From NCBI GenBank assembly GCA_026225945.1, contig JAMJFZ010001258.1, positions 6,964,501 to 7,028,500 of the forward strand: a stretch of DNA of 64,000 nt. The letters run 5' to 3'. The stretch is from Cricetomys ansorgei (Eukaryota; Chordata; Mammalia; Rodentia; Nesomyidae). The notes beneath the pieces are model-generated. The model searched no databases. It was not told the origin of the DNA and was given only the letters and a program-made list of their open reading frames with translations. Within the stretch, counting starts at the first letter, position 1. Each line of letters begins with the position of its first letter. Below, one piece after another: positions 47,325 to 62,300 of the stretch. Both the position numbers and the translations under genes were made by a program.

Positions 47325-50300
47325 CTGTAATGAAAACAAAAACCAAATCAGGTGATTCAATGTGATTCAATGAAAAACATTAAAACCTAACTGTTTTTGT
47401 TTATACATTTAAGACTTAAAGGGTTTCACTGTTTAAGGCCAGCATGTCTGAACTCCTTTGAAAATGTGTTTTTTACCTACTGTGCACCTTAGCTTTATAA
47501 AACATCAGATAAAGAGCAAGTGTGACTAGCTTAGATAAAAGCTTAATTACTAATGAACTTTAATAGGAGTTATTAAAAAGGTAGAAAATAAAGACATTTT
47601 ATTAAGGCTTTAGTATTTAGCATTTCTACCTTATTTGAAAACAAGTGAGCCAAACACAAAGAACTTTACACTTGAAAGTGAATTATGAAAGCTGAAACTG
47701 TAGAACTTATCAAAACATCCATCTCTGGCCAGCAAGATGGGTTCAGAGTAAGTAAAGGCGTTTGCCATCAGGCCTGACAATGTTGGGACCTGCATGGTGG
47801 AAGAGAGAACAAGCTCCCAGAAGTTGTCTCCTGCCCCCACATATGTACCATAACATGAGCACACAAATCCATATTCAACACACAAATGAATAAATGTTAA
47901 CAAATAATATGGCCAAAATATCTGTTTAATGACTAATTTTTTTCTCAGTCTTAGAAAAGCCCTAATCTGAATGTGAACAACCAAATGAGAATCTAATTTC
48001 TTCTAGCTTGTATGTCCCATTTGGGGATTCTTGGCTTGTTTGAAAATTCAAGGATCCCTCCTCTGTTAAAGTAACTGCACTCTAGCTACCTGTAGCAACA
48101 CTCTTCCGAGAGAACAACTGGCCAGCAGCCTGCATCAGTAAGTGCAAACAGGCCTGTTGTGGGATTAGCTCTTACTCTCTGCCCGCAGACAGACACACAC
48201 AAGCATGTTAGATCACACATTAATGTGTACTTAGCACAAAAAAGCAAAAACCGTAAGAGGACAAAAATCAAAGTTGTTTGGTATTATCACAAGGTACTGA
48301 CAGGAATCTGCTCTGTGTTCTTGAACATAAAGGCTGAAGACGACAGCAAGACCAGGGTGTGATGAGCAGTAAAGAGCAATAGGTCTTGCCAAGATGGAGG
48401 TTTCACTGGTGCTGTCTGATACATGACATCTAGCCAAGCTCTCGATTTCCAGACATTTCTACTCATTTCCCACCACCTTCCTCTCTGAGCTTCTCAACGT
48501 TTTAGAGCAAGGGAGCCTTCTAAGAAATGTTTTTTTCTGAGACTTCAAAAACCAAAATACTCAAAGCTTACATTTTTCAGACTTCCAAAAAAAAAGTGTA
48601 AAAAATGTATATAAAATATAAGTTTTGTTACAACTAAATATTTTACTATATTACAAGCTTATTAATTTTAAAGGGAAAAACCCTTATCAACTCTTTAAGT
48701 TACATCCTAATAGTACAAATATAATTTCCTCCAAAGAAAAACACTCCTACATGCATAGTTTCTAACAATAAACCTAACTTCTCCCTCACATGAAGCAAAG
48801 GAAACCAGTAGCAAGTACAGGTAAGTGTTAGTCTGAATTCAAACTTTGCCTATGAGAACCCTCATGAAACCTTGAGTGTTCATTACATAATCCTTAATTT
48901 TTTCATTTACTAGTGATAATACCTACTCTAAATAATGTTTAACAACAGCCTGGTAAACATCTGCACTATAAAGTTATATCCCTTCAAATGGCAGAACTGT
49001 CCATAGCTGCAAAGGGACAAACAAATTTCACACCTGTTTCTCCATAAATACTAAATATACAGCTCTTGCTCTTCAGTCACTTCAAAAAAGATCCTACTTC
49101 ATTTTTCTGATAGCCAAAATGACAAAACTATCTTAGCTCACCAAGTATCTCATTCAGTATCTTACAATAAGAAAGTAGTGTTGAAATAAAGTACCTTGAT
49201 GGACAAAGATCTCGGAGTTGTTTGGAAATGATTCCAGTCTGAAAACATTCCTCCACAAACCTCTCAAGCACAGAGTATGAGTGTGGGACATCCAGATTAA
49301 TATCTGGAATTTCATTATAAATTCTCTCATAACCCTAGGACAAAATTACATGTACAATTGTTAGCCTGTATCAAAATGTATGCTATGAAACAACCCACCA
49401 CTATACCATAAATTGATACAGTGCAAACTGGAAAAACAAGTCAGATTTGAACCATAAAAATAAAATGTATTTGCTCTCTTTAAAAATCCTCAGAGGAGCT
49501 CCAGACAAATACCAGATGGTAAGCAAATTCCCTCTCTACTTCTCCATCTACATGTACTATCTTGTATAAAAATATAACACACATAATCTTACCAACATTT
49601 CAAAAACCTTAAGTAGGAAAAGAACTGCAATGTATATTTTCTCTAGATACAAAAAAAAAATATATATCTCACCAACTGAACAGTCACATTTTATGAGTCA
49701 AGAAGAAAAGAAAATTAATCTGAAGTGCTGTTTTCCAAAAACAGTTACAAATTTCACAGCCCAAAGATTTAAAAAGCCAAACAAAATCTATAGGCACAAT
49801 ACTACACATGCCCTAAAAGAAACGTTCATTAACAATTTATAACCTTTATTCAATCATATAGTTGAGGTATAAGCCTTTTAAAAATGCATTTAAAGTAACA
49901 TCATACATACTCTTTTCATTTGGTCTATGGTGATGGTAGAGGACTTCCACAAGGACTTTAATAAATCTAAAATCATCTTGAATGCACTTTCTCCAGTTGA
50001 CTCTAAAACCATTACAATGGCCTAAAAATTGAACAAAAAGAGTAAATGAATTTTTGGTCTAAAAATTGAACAAAAAGAGTAAATGAATTTTTGGTCATCA
50101 ATTCATGAGAAATTGCTCCTGAAAATGTATCAGGTCCCTCCTTCTAACATGTAGTGATTATATGGTTTTATAATGATTATATTAACTTATAAATTATTTT
50201 AATATTTTAAAGAAAAAAAAACATATTATTAAAGAAACATGGAACACTGTGGTGTGAAAAGGAACACTTGAAAATCCTCTTTGGTATGAGAACATAACCT

Positions 50301-53300
50301 TACCTCATACACAAGCTCGTGGTGAAAATGAGGTACTTCCAGTTCCTTAAGGCAGTGTTCAGCTTCAGATATATCTCCAGAAAGTAAGTACTCTTTGAGC
50401 AGCATGTCGATCTAGTAGATTTAAAAGTTGAAATGTTACAATTCCTCATTTTTGAAAGATGTGTAACTTGTCTAAATGATTTATTTACATTCACACCAAT
50501 ATCAAACTTAAGGATTTGGCACAGTGGTATCATAAAAGATCTTTCTCACAATTAAAAAATTAAACTCTCAAGCTCTGAATGGTTCACAGTTATGAAGCGA
50601 ATACAGCACTAGGTCTTCTAAGGAATCAGCAGTGTTCACAAGTAGGTTTATAATGTAGATGGCCTGGCTTGTGACTATAATGCTCCAGCGTATACTATTA
50701 AAATAAGGGATGGGGGCTGAAGAGATGACTCTGCTCTTGCAGAGGACTTGAGGTGCGCTCCCACACCCATTTTAGGAGGCTCATAACCACCTGAAGTATA
50801 TAGCTCCAATGGGATCCCACAATTCTGTGCTCCATGGGCACCATAACTCACACGCACACACCCACACATGCATATAATTAAAATAAATCTCCAAAAGGAG
50901 CAGGGGTCTCTTAAATACCACTAGAGGGCACTAAAGGTCTTACCACTTTCTAGAAGGCCACAAAATAGCACGATGGTCTTAATGCAATGGAAGCCAACAA
51001 GTAAGAGATAATGAGACATTACAACAAGGGCAAAGATCTATACAATTTCTCTTTTTTCTACAATTGAAATTTTGAAACTCAATATATAAAACATTCGGTG
51101 GGAATGGCAAGATGGTTCAATGGTTAAAAGCACAGGGACTGCTCTTCCAGAGGACCCAAGTTCAATTCCCAGCACCCACACAGTGGGTAACAACCAGGAT
51201 CTGATGCCCTCTTCTGGCCTCTGTGAGCACTACATACACATGGTACATAGACTCACATGCAGGCAAACAACCAAACATTAAAATAATACTCTAAAAATAA
51301 AAAAAAATTCAGTAATTGAGCTTTAGTCACAGCAAAATAGACAATTCTTAACTCCCAACTAAAGCTTGTCTCATTTCTGGCTCTAAAAAAAAAAAAGGTA
51401 AATTTTTTTCAGCAGAAGAGCTTCAACTAAAAATAATCTTCCCTACAAATAAGCACATTTGCACTAGTGGCACTTAGTCAATCTGGGCTGATGAATAAAA
51501 TGATTTATCTAACTATCCTCTACTTCAACTTCTATAATATCTTCATAAAAGGTAAAGTAATATTTTATCACTAAACTACATCCTAATCAGTAATTTCTAC
51601 TTTTCTTTCTAAAAGGTGTATATTTAAGGTGGGACAAATGGCTCAGTGGGTAAGAGTGCTTACACTACAGCATAAAGACCAAAGTTCAAAGCCCTGCCAC
51701 TCACATTAAAAAAAAAAAAAAAAATGAAGCCAGGCACGGTTGTGCTAAGTGTAACTCCAGCACTGCTGGAGAGACAAGTGTGCACCAGAAGCTCACCAGC
51801 CAGTGAGTCAGGACAACAGCAACCTTCTGGTTCAGGCAAAGACCCTGTCTCAAGGCGGTGGAGAATAAAAGAGGGAGACAGCTACGGTCCATGCATGTGT
51901 CCAGGCACAAAAACTCGCACCTTATATGTGAGTGTACCACACCATGACATACACACACTACTACACACATACACAAAGAATATTTAATATAAATGTATCA
52001 CATACTTAACATATTGTATTAAATATTTAATATTTGAAGTACTTTTACTAAAGACCACCAGGTGTTTGTTATTTAAATTGTATTTGTTATGTCATTAAGA
52101 AAGCGCGATGTTGTGCTGAAAAGACAGCACTTGTCAGTGGCTAATAGCACTTGCAGCTCTTGTAGAGGACCTGAGTTCAGCTCCAAGCACCCACATGGAA
52201 GCTCACAACTGCTGTAATTTTAGTTCCAGGGACCCAAAACCTTCTCCTGGCCTCCATAAACTCCTGCACACACATGTGGACATACAGACAAGCAGGAACA
52301 CACATATGCATAAATCTTTTTTTTAAATCCTTATTTTTTAAAAGTGACACAAATCTTCCCCATCAGATTCAATGCATTTCTCCAAATGATAAATTACAAA
52401 ACCATGTGAACATTTCTTCAGTCTTTTTACTTAACCCCTGCTTCTATGTAAAGGAGTACCCAAAATAAGGTCTAGTTTATATATTGTTGGTTTTATTTCC
52501 ATTCATTTTTCATTGAGCAACAATTCATATACTCTTAAAGAGTTTGTCAGTGTCTCAAAATTTCACCTTCAGAGAGCATTACTTTATTAACAATATTGTC
52601 TTATAATCCGTAAGTCAATGATTTTAGCTTTTAAGTGTGTAAGATTTGAATTTCCTTTGTCAACTTCACCTGGTATTCTGTTTTTATGCTATTATAAATA
52701 CAGCTATACTTCCATTTCTGATTATTCATTCAGTCCTTGTGTATAGGGAACTGAATTTCATATGTTGATCTTGTATCGTGCAAATCTGCTAAACTACTGG
52801 TTAATGGTTTGGTTTGGGTTTTTGGAGTTCTTTGTGGATTCACCTGGATTCTCCAACCTACGTTATCACTTGATCTGATAGTTTTACACCTTCCTTCCAG
52901 GCATGGCTGCTTATAATCTCAGCATTAGACACAGTGACAAGGGGATCCCTGGGCTCACTGTCCAGCCAGCCTCGCTTATAAGTAAGGTCCCAGTGAGAGA
53001 CTCTGTCTCAAAAAACAAGGTGGACATTTCCTAACCAGTGACGCCTGAAGTTGATCTCTGGACTGAAACACATATAAACACCGTGCGTGCACACACACAC
53101 AAACATGCATACACACACATACAAACACTAATTGAAAATCAAAATGAAAAAAAGTACACTAAAACAAGCACATAAACTACAAACCTTCTAACTGCAGGTC
53201 TCAATATCTGCAGTCGGACCCTACATTTTTCCCATTTGTTATAGAACACAAGAGAAAATCAATAGGAAGCAAATCTTGCATTTTAATGAAAGAATTCAAT

Positions 53301-56300
53301 AACTAAATTTTCTTTTAACAAATGTAGTGAACATCTTTATACCATTCTGATCTTCTCTAGTGTTCATAATTTCTAACTTGTAATCTCAGACTATCCAAAT
53401 CGCTCATATAAATATAAATAAATATTGAATAATTACAAAATCATCTTCCCTCAGCAGCATTTTAAATTAAAACTAAATATTTAATTTCAGGCATTCCTTA
53501 GATGTTCACAACCTTCTTATATTCCTGAAAGACCTCTTAATAGTCAAGCCATTAAGTCACAAAAAAGCAGGGAGAAAGAGCAATAATTATATAATTATTT
53601 CCTAATTTATAGATTACTCAGTTTTTTACTTGCATCTGTATGACCAAATTGAATTCTCACCCACAAAAATACCACCTAGTAGTTGTTTGGTTGTCCCTCT
53701 TTCAGAGCAATACAGCAAGTTGGAAACAACGCTCAGCAAGTACCTCTTTAACAAGGTGATTGACCGGCTGCTGCCCGCCTCCAGACCCCCACACACTCTC
53801 TTTGCGCTTTCCACCTTTAGACATACTCAGGAGCACAGTAGCCTTATCCAGAGCAGCTCTGCCAAAAAAAAAAAAAAAAAAAAAAAAGGAGGAAAAGGAA
53901 AAGCAGAGAATTTTCACTCTGATATACAGACATGCCTGAGCTTTACCACATTATCAATAAAGTCCACAAGACTGTGTATGTATTGACAACTTTCATGTAA
54001 CAAAAATATATAATTTTCTCAAATAAAACTTATTTAACATTCTCATGTTCTTTTACATCCATTTCTCATCAAGACAGATCAAAATACACTGCAAAATAAT
54101 TGATACATAACCAAGAAAGAACATTTCACATATAATTTTTATACAGATTCACATCTTCCCACCCAGGGAGATCATTCTACTACGACCTAAAGTAGCTCCA
54201 GAAACTAGCTATCTCTAGATAGGAACCTAAGGCATGGCTGTCAAAATCTAAGTCCCCAGGAAGTTTAGGAAAACCAAACACCATGTTTGGCTTATAATTC
54301 ATTAAATCAAGGAACAAAAGCAAGAAGCATGTTTTCTAAGAAAAGATTTCCACAGGAGAATTCACCAAGGCTACTCTTATTAGACATTAAATAGCTACAA
54401 GTGGCAGAACCAGAAGATACCATGAACACTCTCCACCCAATGCTGTCATTTTACAAGTAGGAAAACTGAGGCCCAGAGTGACTTGAAATGAGGAAACCTA
54501 GTGAGTTAGCTCAGAACTTCTGCATTTAATTACTGTCCTCTTCCTGTTATTTCACGTCTACAATCTTTAAACAGTGAAGAACAGATAAATGACAAATACA
54601 AGCTTACAATATCTGATTAATCCAAGTGTCATTTTATAGGATGCTGTAGAATTTCCCATTTTGAAATTCTAAGCAGCAAAAATTAATTTACTTACCTAGC
54701 CTGTATACAATCTACAGTTCCTTTGTAACTGTCAATATAGGTATTACATAAAATTCCATCTCCAACAGCTCTAGCAATAAACTGGCCCACCAACTATAAT
54801 AAAGAAAGAGAACTATATATAAAAAACTTAAACCATTATTAGGACACAATTTTGAAACGCATAAATGATAAACACTGGTTGAACTACACGCTCAGTAACT
54901 AACATACAAGCTGGGATATTCAAAAGCACCTGTTTGTTCTTCGTGGCTAAACACCTCGACACTGACCTTCAAGTTAGTGCCGCCAGGACTGAAGGCTACA
55001 TTTTATGCTCCTCACTACTTAATCCCCAATACTTTGCAAACTGCCTCATTCTTAACATATGATCAATAATATCTGTTTAAATGACTTAAAGTCAAAAGAA
55101 AAAATTTCTTTTCTTAAAATAACCCAGAATGTTTTCTCAACCAACTATAAAATTTATCATGTTGAAAAAAGTTATGCACAAATGTTCATTTGAAAGTATG
55201 ATCAAAGCATTATTTATTGTGAAAACTGGAAACAGCTTCAGGCTGTGTACTTCACACAATGCACGTGTGTTAAGTAGTGCATACAAAGCAAGGGCACTGT
55301 GGGGTCACAGAAAAAGACACTTGCCACATCTTGTAAGAAAAGTCAAATCTACATAACAGCATATGTGGTACGATTCCATTTTCTAATTAAGTAGGGTACT
55401 GATAATCAAGAAAACTAGAAATAAAAAATTAGTTATCAAAATGGTAAGAGGTTTATATGTTTTTTTTTTCCTGGCCTTTCCTTCATTTTGGCTTTTATTC
55501 ATCAAAAATTCTGTAATTAATATGAACTCAGATGATTATTTCTAAGTGTGTATATAAAGGGAAATAAATCCATTTTTCACTCATAGAAATTGTTACAAAA
55601 ACAACATTTAGAAACTCTAAATTGAATTTTTATGCAAATGTTAATAAATAGCAAATACATTTTCAGAGTTACAAGAGGGAACAGTTATCACTTATAACTC
55701 TATGTTAATAAATGCCACTTGAGTAAATCAGTTTTAACTGTTACATCAACATACATTTTAAAATTCCTTAGCTAGTAAAACAGTGTACATAGAATATATA
55801 TGAGCGGAAAATACATGTATTATATATGATCTAAAAACTACACAGAGCTGAGTGGGAAAGAGGTAAGTCGGATATAAAACCTAGTTTACTTTCATCAAGA
55901 CAGTTTGAAAAACAGCAAAAATGCTGGGTAGATTATTGCACAGTGGCAGAACACTAGCTGAGCATGTGGGTGGCCCTTTGTTTAATACACAGAACTGAAA
56001 ATATAAACAAAGTCGGAAGAAAGACCTAAAAATGTGAAGAGCTATTTTTTGTAAGGTAAGAAATGTGGGTCATTTCCCTGACAGCTATCAAAATTTGCTA
56101 GGAGCACGCATCATCTCGACTGTCGTTGCATGCAGAAGGGAAAGGAGCGGAGACATGACACAAACCTGTGGTGCTCGAGGAGTATCCAATGCTAACTCAG
56201 GAAGATCCTTCAACAGCTTGTCAAACGACTTTTCCACGTCATTTGTGCTCATCACTGTCCCACACAGGTCGGAAAGCAGCTTCGAGGTCATCTCTCGATG

Positions 56301-59300
56301 GCTGGCCTTCCCCTCCAGTGCTAAGGACACTGCCAATACTGGCACTCCACTTTTCATTTCACCAAGGTTTAAATCTCGTAACATTTCCTATTCGAAAGAA
56401 TAATAACTTGTATCTGTAATTTAGTGAAATTTTATTTTTGCAGCCATATATCGTTACACCTCCCTTTCTATGGAAATATCAAAAAGTCATATTTAGCAAA
56501 TTTTAAATAGTGATGTTGATATAAGCTTTAACTTCCTGAACATTCAACTACCTAATTAACTAATCCTCTGCTTTACAATCTATTACTATTATTTCTACAA
56601 GTACTTGATGAATATTTGTGAAGAAATTCATTTTATATTACAGGCTATTTATATATTCTACTTAAAAAGTTTTCTCTTGAAGACTGGGTTTGGTAGAACA
56701 CACCTTAAATCCCAGCACTGGCAGGCAGGCAGATCTCAGAGTTCCAGGTCACCCTGATGCACATAGTGAATTCCAAGCCAGCCAGAGCTACATAGTAAGA
56801 CCCTGCTTTCTCTCAAAAAAAGTTTACTTTATTATTTCATGTAAAATTTAAAGTGAGATCTTTAAAATGTGTTTAAGTGGGATCAACATTTTAAATAATG
56901 GAATTAAACTTTCCTAGTAAAATACAATAGCAGCTAATATTTACTGACTGGTTAACAATGTTATTAGTCTATTTACCACCCCATTTAATGCTCAAAATAA
57001 CCCAAAGTGGAATATTTGCAGTGGTATGACCTTGGAGGCAGAGTTCTAACTTGGTTACTTAACACTGCCTGCTTCTCAAGTTTTCTTCGAATACCAGTAC
57101 TACTTTCACAACCTCCTGAGTATCCTGGTTATGATCTCATCCTGCACTCTTCATCTTCCAACAGCACTTTAACAACTCACTGGTCTAAACACCACACTCA
57201 TCTTACCAGGATAATCTTCAAATTCCTAGGCAGCCTTCATATGGCTACAATCACTCTTCAGCTACTGCATGCTTCCACAACACTGCTTGTAACACTACTC
57301 AATAACAGGGCCCAATTGCTATAGGGAGACATTCAAATATCAATCCTTGCCTTCACTCAACATAAGCTCCTCCTCCATCAGAATGTTCACCTGTCATTTC
57401 CTTCACTTGACTGACCTCTAGCAGAGTAGGAATCCCCTGTCACAAATTTCTCCACACGGTGTACATGTGTTGTGCAATGGTTTCCTCCAAGACTGAAGCA
57501 TTCCCATCAGGCAGGGAAGCTCTTTGAACAGGAAGGTAAAGGACTCCAAAAAGCTTCAAGAAGTCCCTGAAACTGACCAGATTCACCAGGCCCCTCCCTG
57601 CCAGAGTAATCTGAGCCAAGCTGCAAAAATACTGAGACCAGACAAGCTGCCTGGAAGCAACAGAAACCAGTCCAGCTACCTAGAAGAGGTTTAGACCAAC
57701 TGAGGTACCTGGAAAAGACACTCGCCAACCTGTTTTTATAGGCTGTGCAGTGTGCTTCAGGTTCCCAGCTTTTTGAGCTGTCATCCATGCTAGGGTGGGA
57801 TTTGGTGATGCAACCGTCTTGAAGTCATTTCTGTACCTGTAAGTAACCCCTCACCCATATTCCTGTAAGTAATCTCAATAAAACTCATTGGTTCACCAAA
57901 CTGGGCTCTGATGGTAGCCATACTTTGGACTGTCATGGGTTCCCTGAAGTTATCTGAAGCAAGTAGATACGTGTGTGTTGCTTCTCCCCAGGAAAAGTTT
58001 GACACACAACAGTGTATAATAAACAAATATTTGTTTATATTGAAATTCTATAAATCCAAAGATATCAAACCTATATAACAATCAAGAAATCCCAGCCTGG
58101 ATTTTAAGAATTATAAATATCTTCCAATTAGTTGTTGTTATAGTTCAGATCTGAAATTCTAATAAAACCAGTTATTTTATCTTTCTAGATTTACTTTATG
58201 AACAACTCATTAAAAACATATAAAAATTTCCATATAAGTTATAATTCAAAACTACTTAGGTTGATTCTTTTTCAAATCTCTATATAAGTGTTTTGTTTTT
58301 GGAGAGTACAGATACATTTGAGTCTCATCCAGAATAAGCAAGGTAATCCTGATTCCCCTGAAGAGGTTTCACAGGATCTATAAATTCTCTGAAATTGTTT
58401 AAATTATAAAACCAGGTGCTATAAATATGTAAAAATACTGGCGGTGTCATTTTCCTAGAGAGAAATGACATACAGGTTTCATCAGAGCCCAAAAATACAT
58501 AAGAAAAATTAGTTAAGGAAAACAATTTTTATCCCTGTTTTTCTTTTTCCTTCTGAAGCCCTAGTAGCCTAGAGTGGCCTGAAACTCACAACTGTCCTAT
58601 CTCCTTCACCTCCCCAGTACTGGGACTTTAGGCATAAGCTGTTACGCCCAGCATATTCCCTTCTTGGTTAAGAAATCTGTTGTTACATACAACTTATCCA
58701 GAGTGATCCAAACTCATTCTAGATATGTTCTGCTTATAACAGTGATGTTTCTCCCTGCAACTTAAAACCTACCGCAACTTCATTTGTATCTCCATGCTCA
58801 AAGTACTCCTGTATGATTGGTGTTAAAGTCTTCTCAAACGCTGTCTCATCCAGAGGCAAAACTACAGTTTCATAAACACAGTTCTCCTGTAAGAAGCAGG
58901 GGAGGGGGGACTATAAAGTAAATGTTCAAATAAGGTAAAATTATCATTTCATACTCTAACTGGTTAGTGATCACCAGTGAGGTAAGAAAACAACATGCTA
59001 CCTGTTTTAATTGCTTATGGAGCCGCCTCTATGCCACTGCTTTCATAAAATCTTAATAAGGCAAAGGACAGACCAAACCCACTAACTACAGCACATATAT
59101 GATCTCTCCCAAACTCTGTATTTCAGGCTGACATTTGGGGGGAGAGAGAAGGGGGGGAGTGCCTTGCATGCAGGTGAAGGTAGGGAGCAGAGGTCAAGGT
59201 CTAGTTGTCTTGCTCTATAGCCCTGCACCTTGCATTTACTTGCTGTATTTGTGAGGTGTGAGTGGGTGCACACAGATGGAGGTCAAAGGACAACTTTCAG

Positions 59301-62300
59301 GAGTGGCTCCAGCTTTGCACCTTGTTAAAGCAGGGCTCTCCTCTTGGTTCTGGTCCTACACAGAATGCTCCATTCTTGAGATTCTCCTGTCTCCATCTCC
59401 CATCTCACCACTGGGATTACAGATGCACACCATCATGCCAAGGTTTTTCCTGTGGATGACCTGATTCTGGGGACTGAACTCAGGTTGCTCAGTGTGTACA
59501 GTATGTCTTTCCCCTGCCACGCAATCTCCCTTCCCTCCACCTCATTTTCTGAGACAGAGTCTCTCATTGAATCGGGAGCTCAAATCTAGCAAGTCCTCAA
59601 TCCCCCTGTCTCCACTCCCCACTGCTGAGATGGCAGATGTCCACCACCCTGTCCAGCTTTTATGGAGGCCCTGGAGATCCAGACTCAGATCCCACGCTTG
59701 CACTGCAAGCACTTCAGCCACCAAGCCCTCAGCCTCTGTTAACGTTTATATCCTTCTCAACACCAATTTTTCAATCCAAACTTTTAAGCTGGCATCCTAA
59801 CATATATGTTCATTAAAACTTGTTTTAACAAGAGTAAGTATTCTTTAATATATACTGATATTGTCAAAAGCAGAAACTTTCATAATATAGTAAAAAATAA
59901 TGAGATCAGTATTGTAATGGTTGAAAATCTAAGAAAAAGCAGTTCAAGTGAAATTTCAGTAAGATTAAAATGTCTATAATCAAACCACGTGTCTCCTCTA
60001 CAGAAAAGCTAAAATATTTATCTGCAATTTGTCATTTGAAACATTATTTGCAACATATACTTAAAATGACTTAATATTTAGCAGGTTTCATATTTCAATT
60101 CCATAGGCTTTAAATATTTTTATGTTTTCTTACAAATATTTCCATGTTCATCTGTTAAAACCAGTAAGTACGACAAACAAATAATACAGAGAAAACAACC
60201 TACATACTCTAACATTTTCAAGTTCCAATTTGTCATCACCATTTTCTACAGACACCATTTTTTTAATTTAAAAAAAAAAAATGTTTTCATGAGAGCTAGT
60301 GTTTACTTGAAAATAATCCAGAACACGGAAGAAGAAGGTAAATGGAGGTCAGATTATATAAGATTGCCTCATTGAGTTAATATAGTGGCACTAGTAAAGA
60401 TAAAATATGAGCAAAAGTTGGTGTGTTGTACCAATTCTACTTTTGGAATTTTTCCACTAAAAAGGTAAGAAGAACTTCACAGTGACGCATTAAAGCATTC
60501 CTTACTAAACACCATCATGAAGAGAACAAGCACTGTCTCCAGAGCAATGTCACCTGGAACCCACAGTACCCAAGAGGCCTCCTTTATCAGCACTGTTAAT
60601 CCCAAGTCAATAAAGACCTCCTTTTGACTCCTAAACCAAATGGAAATTATGTACACTTTTACTATCAATAAACTGACTCCCCTAATCTGAAATCAACTTA
60701 GCAATCAGAAAGTAGTGAGTATTTATGATTTTGCTACACAAGTTGTATATACCTTTATAGCTACAGAGTATAAATAGATGCTCACGTATCATTTGACAAT
60801 CTTAGGAGTGAAAAATGAAGAAATCGCACAACAGTAAGTATAAACAGTAACTGATACCTGGTCATCGTCATAGTTCGGATCTTTCACATCCACCTCCTCC
60901 ACATCATACACCTGTCCAGGTGTGCCCCAGACACCCTTGCCTCCTGCACCACCTGAAAATTCAGTGGATAGTTAAATGTTAATTGAAATCTGAAATAATT
61001 TCAATTATGAAAATTCTCATGCTAATTGTTTTCCAGTTGAGAATTATACTTGAAGCTTCTATTTAGATCACTTTTCAATAATCTGTTTCCAAAAGCATCA
61101 AATTGAAATAACTTAGTTAGAAACTACAAATGTACATTCCTTAAAATATTTTAATCTGAAAAACAGCCATATCAAAGACCTTACAGAAAGTGATACTGCG
61201 ATGAAGTTCTAAATTTTGACATTTCTTGGAACCAGAAAAAGAAAAAAAAGAAGAGAAACATGTTGGGCCAGTGAATTTGGGATTACAACATCGACATATG
61301 AAAAATTATTCAACAAAGAACCATAATGACCACCATCAAATGTGTTAAAGTCTAATATTCTTCCATATAAAGTATACTTTGAAATTAGCAGTATGCTAAC
61401 AAATAACTGCTATTTAAAAACTAACAGCATCAATAGCTATTTCTTTTTATAAACCAAAGAATACAACTCCAACTTGCCAAGTTACTTTTCCATGTCAACT
61501 TACTGTGACATTTTTATAAGGTCAAATGTGACTAAAATAATACTTTCTTTTAAGCTTTCATAATGCCATTGCCCCTCTTTTTATGTTTTGATTCTGCTGC
61601 TTCTCCCCTTCTTGTAAGTTTTCATTCTGTACCTGGAGCATAATCCTTGCTGACACAGCAGACCAGGATCAGATAAATAGGTATCATTCAGATCCAAATG
61701 ATTATGCTACTATTCACAGAAACAGTTTCTGAATGGCCACTATAATTTATCTGAATATTCTGATATCTTTATTTTTCTCTATCCTCCTTAACAAAAAAGT
61801 TTTTTCCATAATCATCTTTTTGCCTTGGCATTAGTTCTAGGTTTTCATGAAAGACACTGAAATTCAATCTCCATGTTTCATTTTTCCCTCCTTCCAAGCA
61901 CTTTCATCACCAGATCCATTTATATTATCGAGTCTTAACTATGTGCATAAATTGAAGCTCCCATCATTCAAAATCCAGTCCAATCTCCAAATTCCATCAA
62001 AATTCTACTGTAGACAGAAGCGGACAGACCCTCATCCAGTGAATTTCAGGATCAGCATTCTAGGCACTGAGTATAGCAGTGACAAAAACCAATCCACTGC
62101 AACCACTCAGGCAGCACCGCTAAAGAGATCCAGACTCATATCTAAAATACGTCATCGAAAGTATAGATAGTTACTGTTCTTAACAATGGACATAACTAGA
62201 TTCATTTGACAGCAGTTATGATAAATTTCTAACTACTTTCCTAGTGTGCACACAATTCATAACTGAAACCATCCATGTCTACTATATTTTGCTTGGGTAA

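Larger units (their letters stand above)
50412..53743 (-). other. PDCD4 intron between exons 8 and 9
   Basis: A SINE-dense intron with at least five B2/B3/B4 insertions between 50.7 and 53.1 kb. The stretches 52,330-52,895 and 53,135-53,740 show nothing recognisable. Confidence 0.85.

Noticed and set aside
53630..53986. 118-codon plus-strand frame
   Set aside because: It is antisense to PDCD4 exon 8 and ends in lysines from the A24 run.
61847..62170. 107-codon plus-strand frame
   Set aside because: It runs antisense through the decayed PDCD4 exon copy and has no family features.
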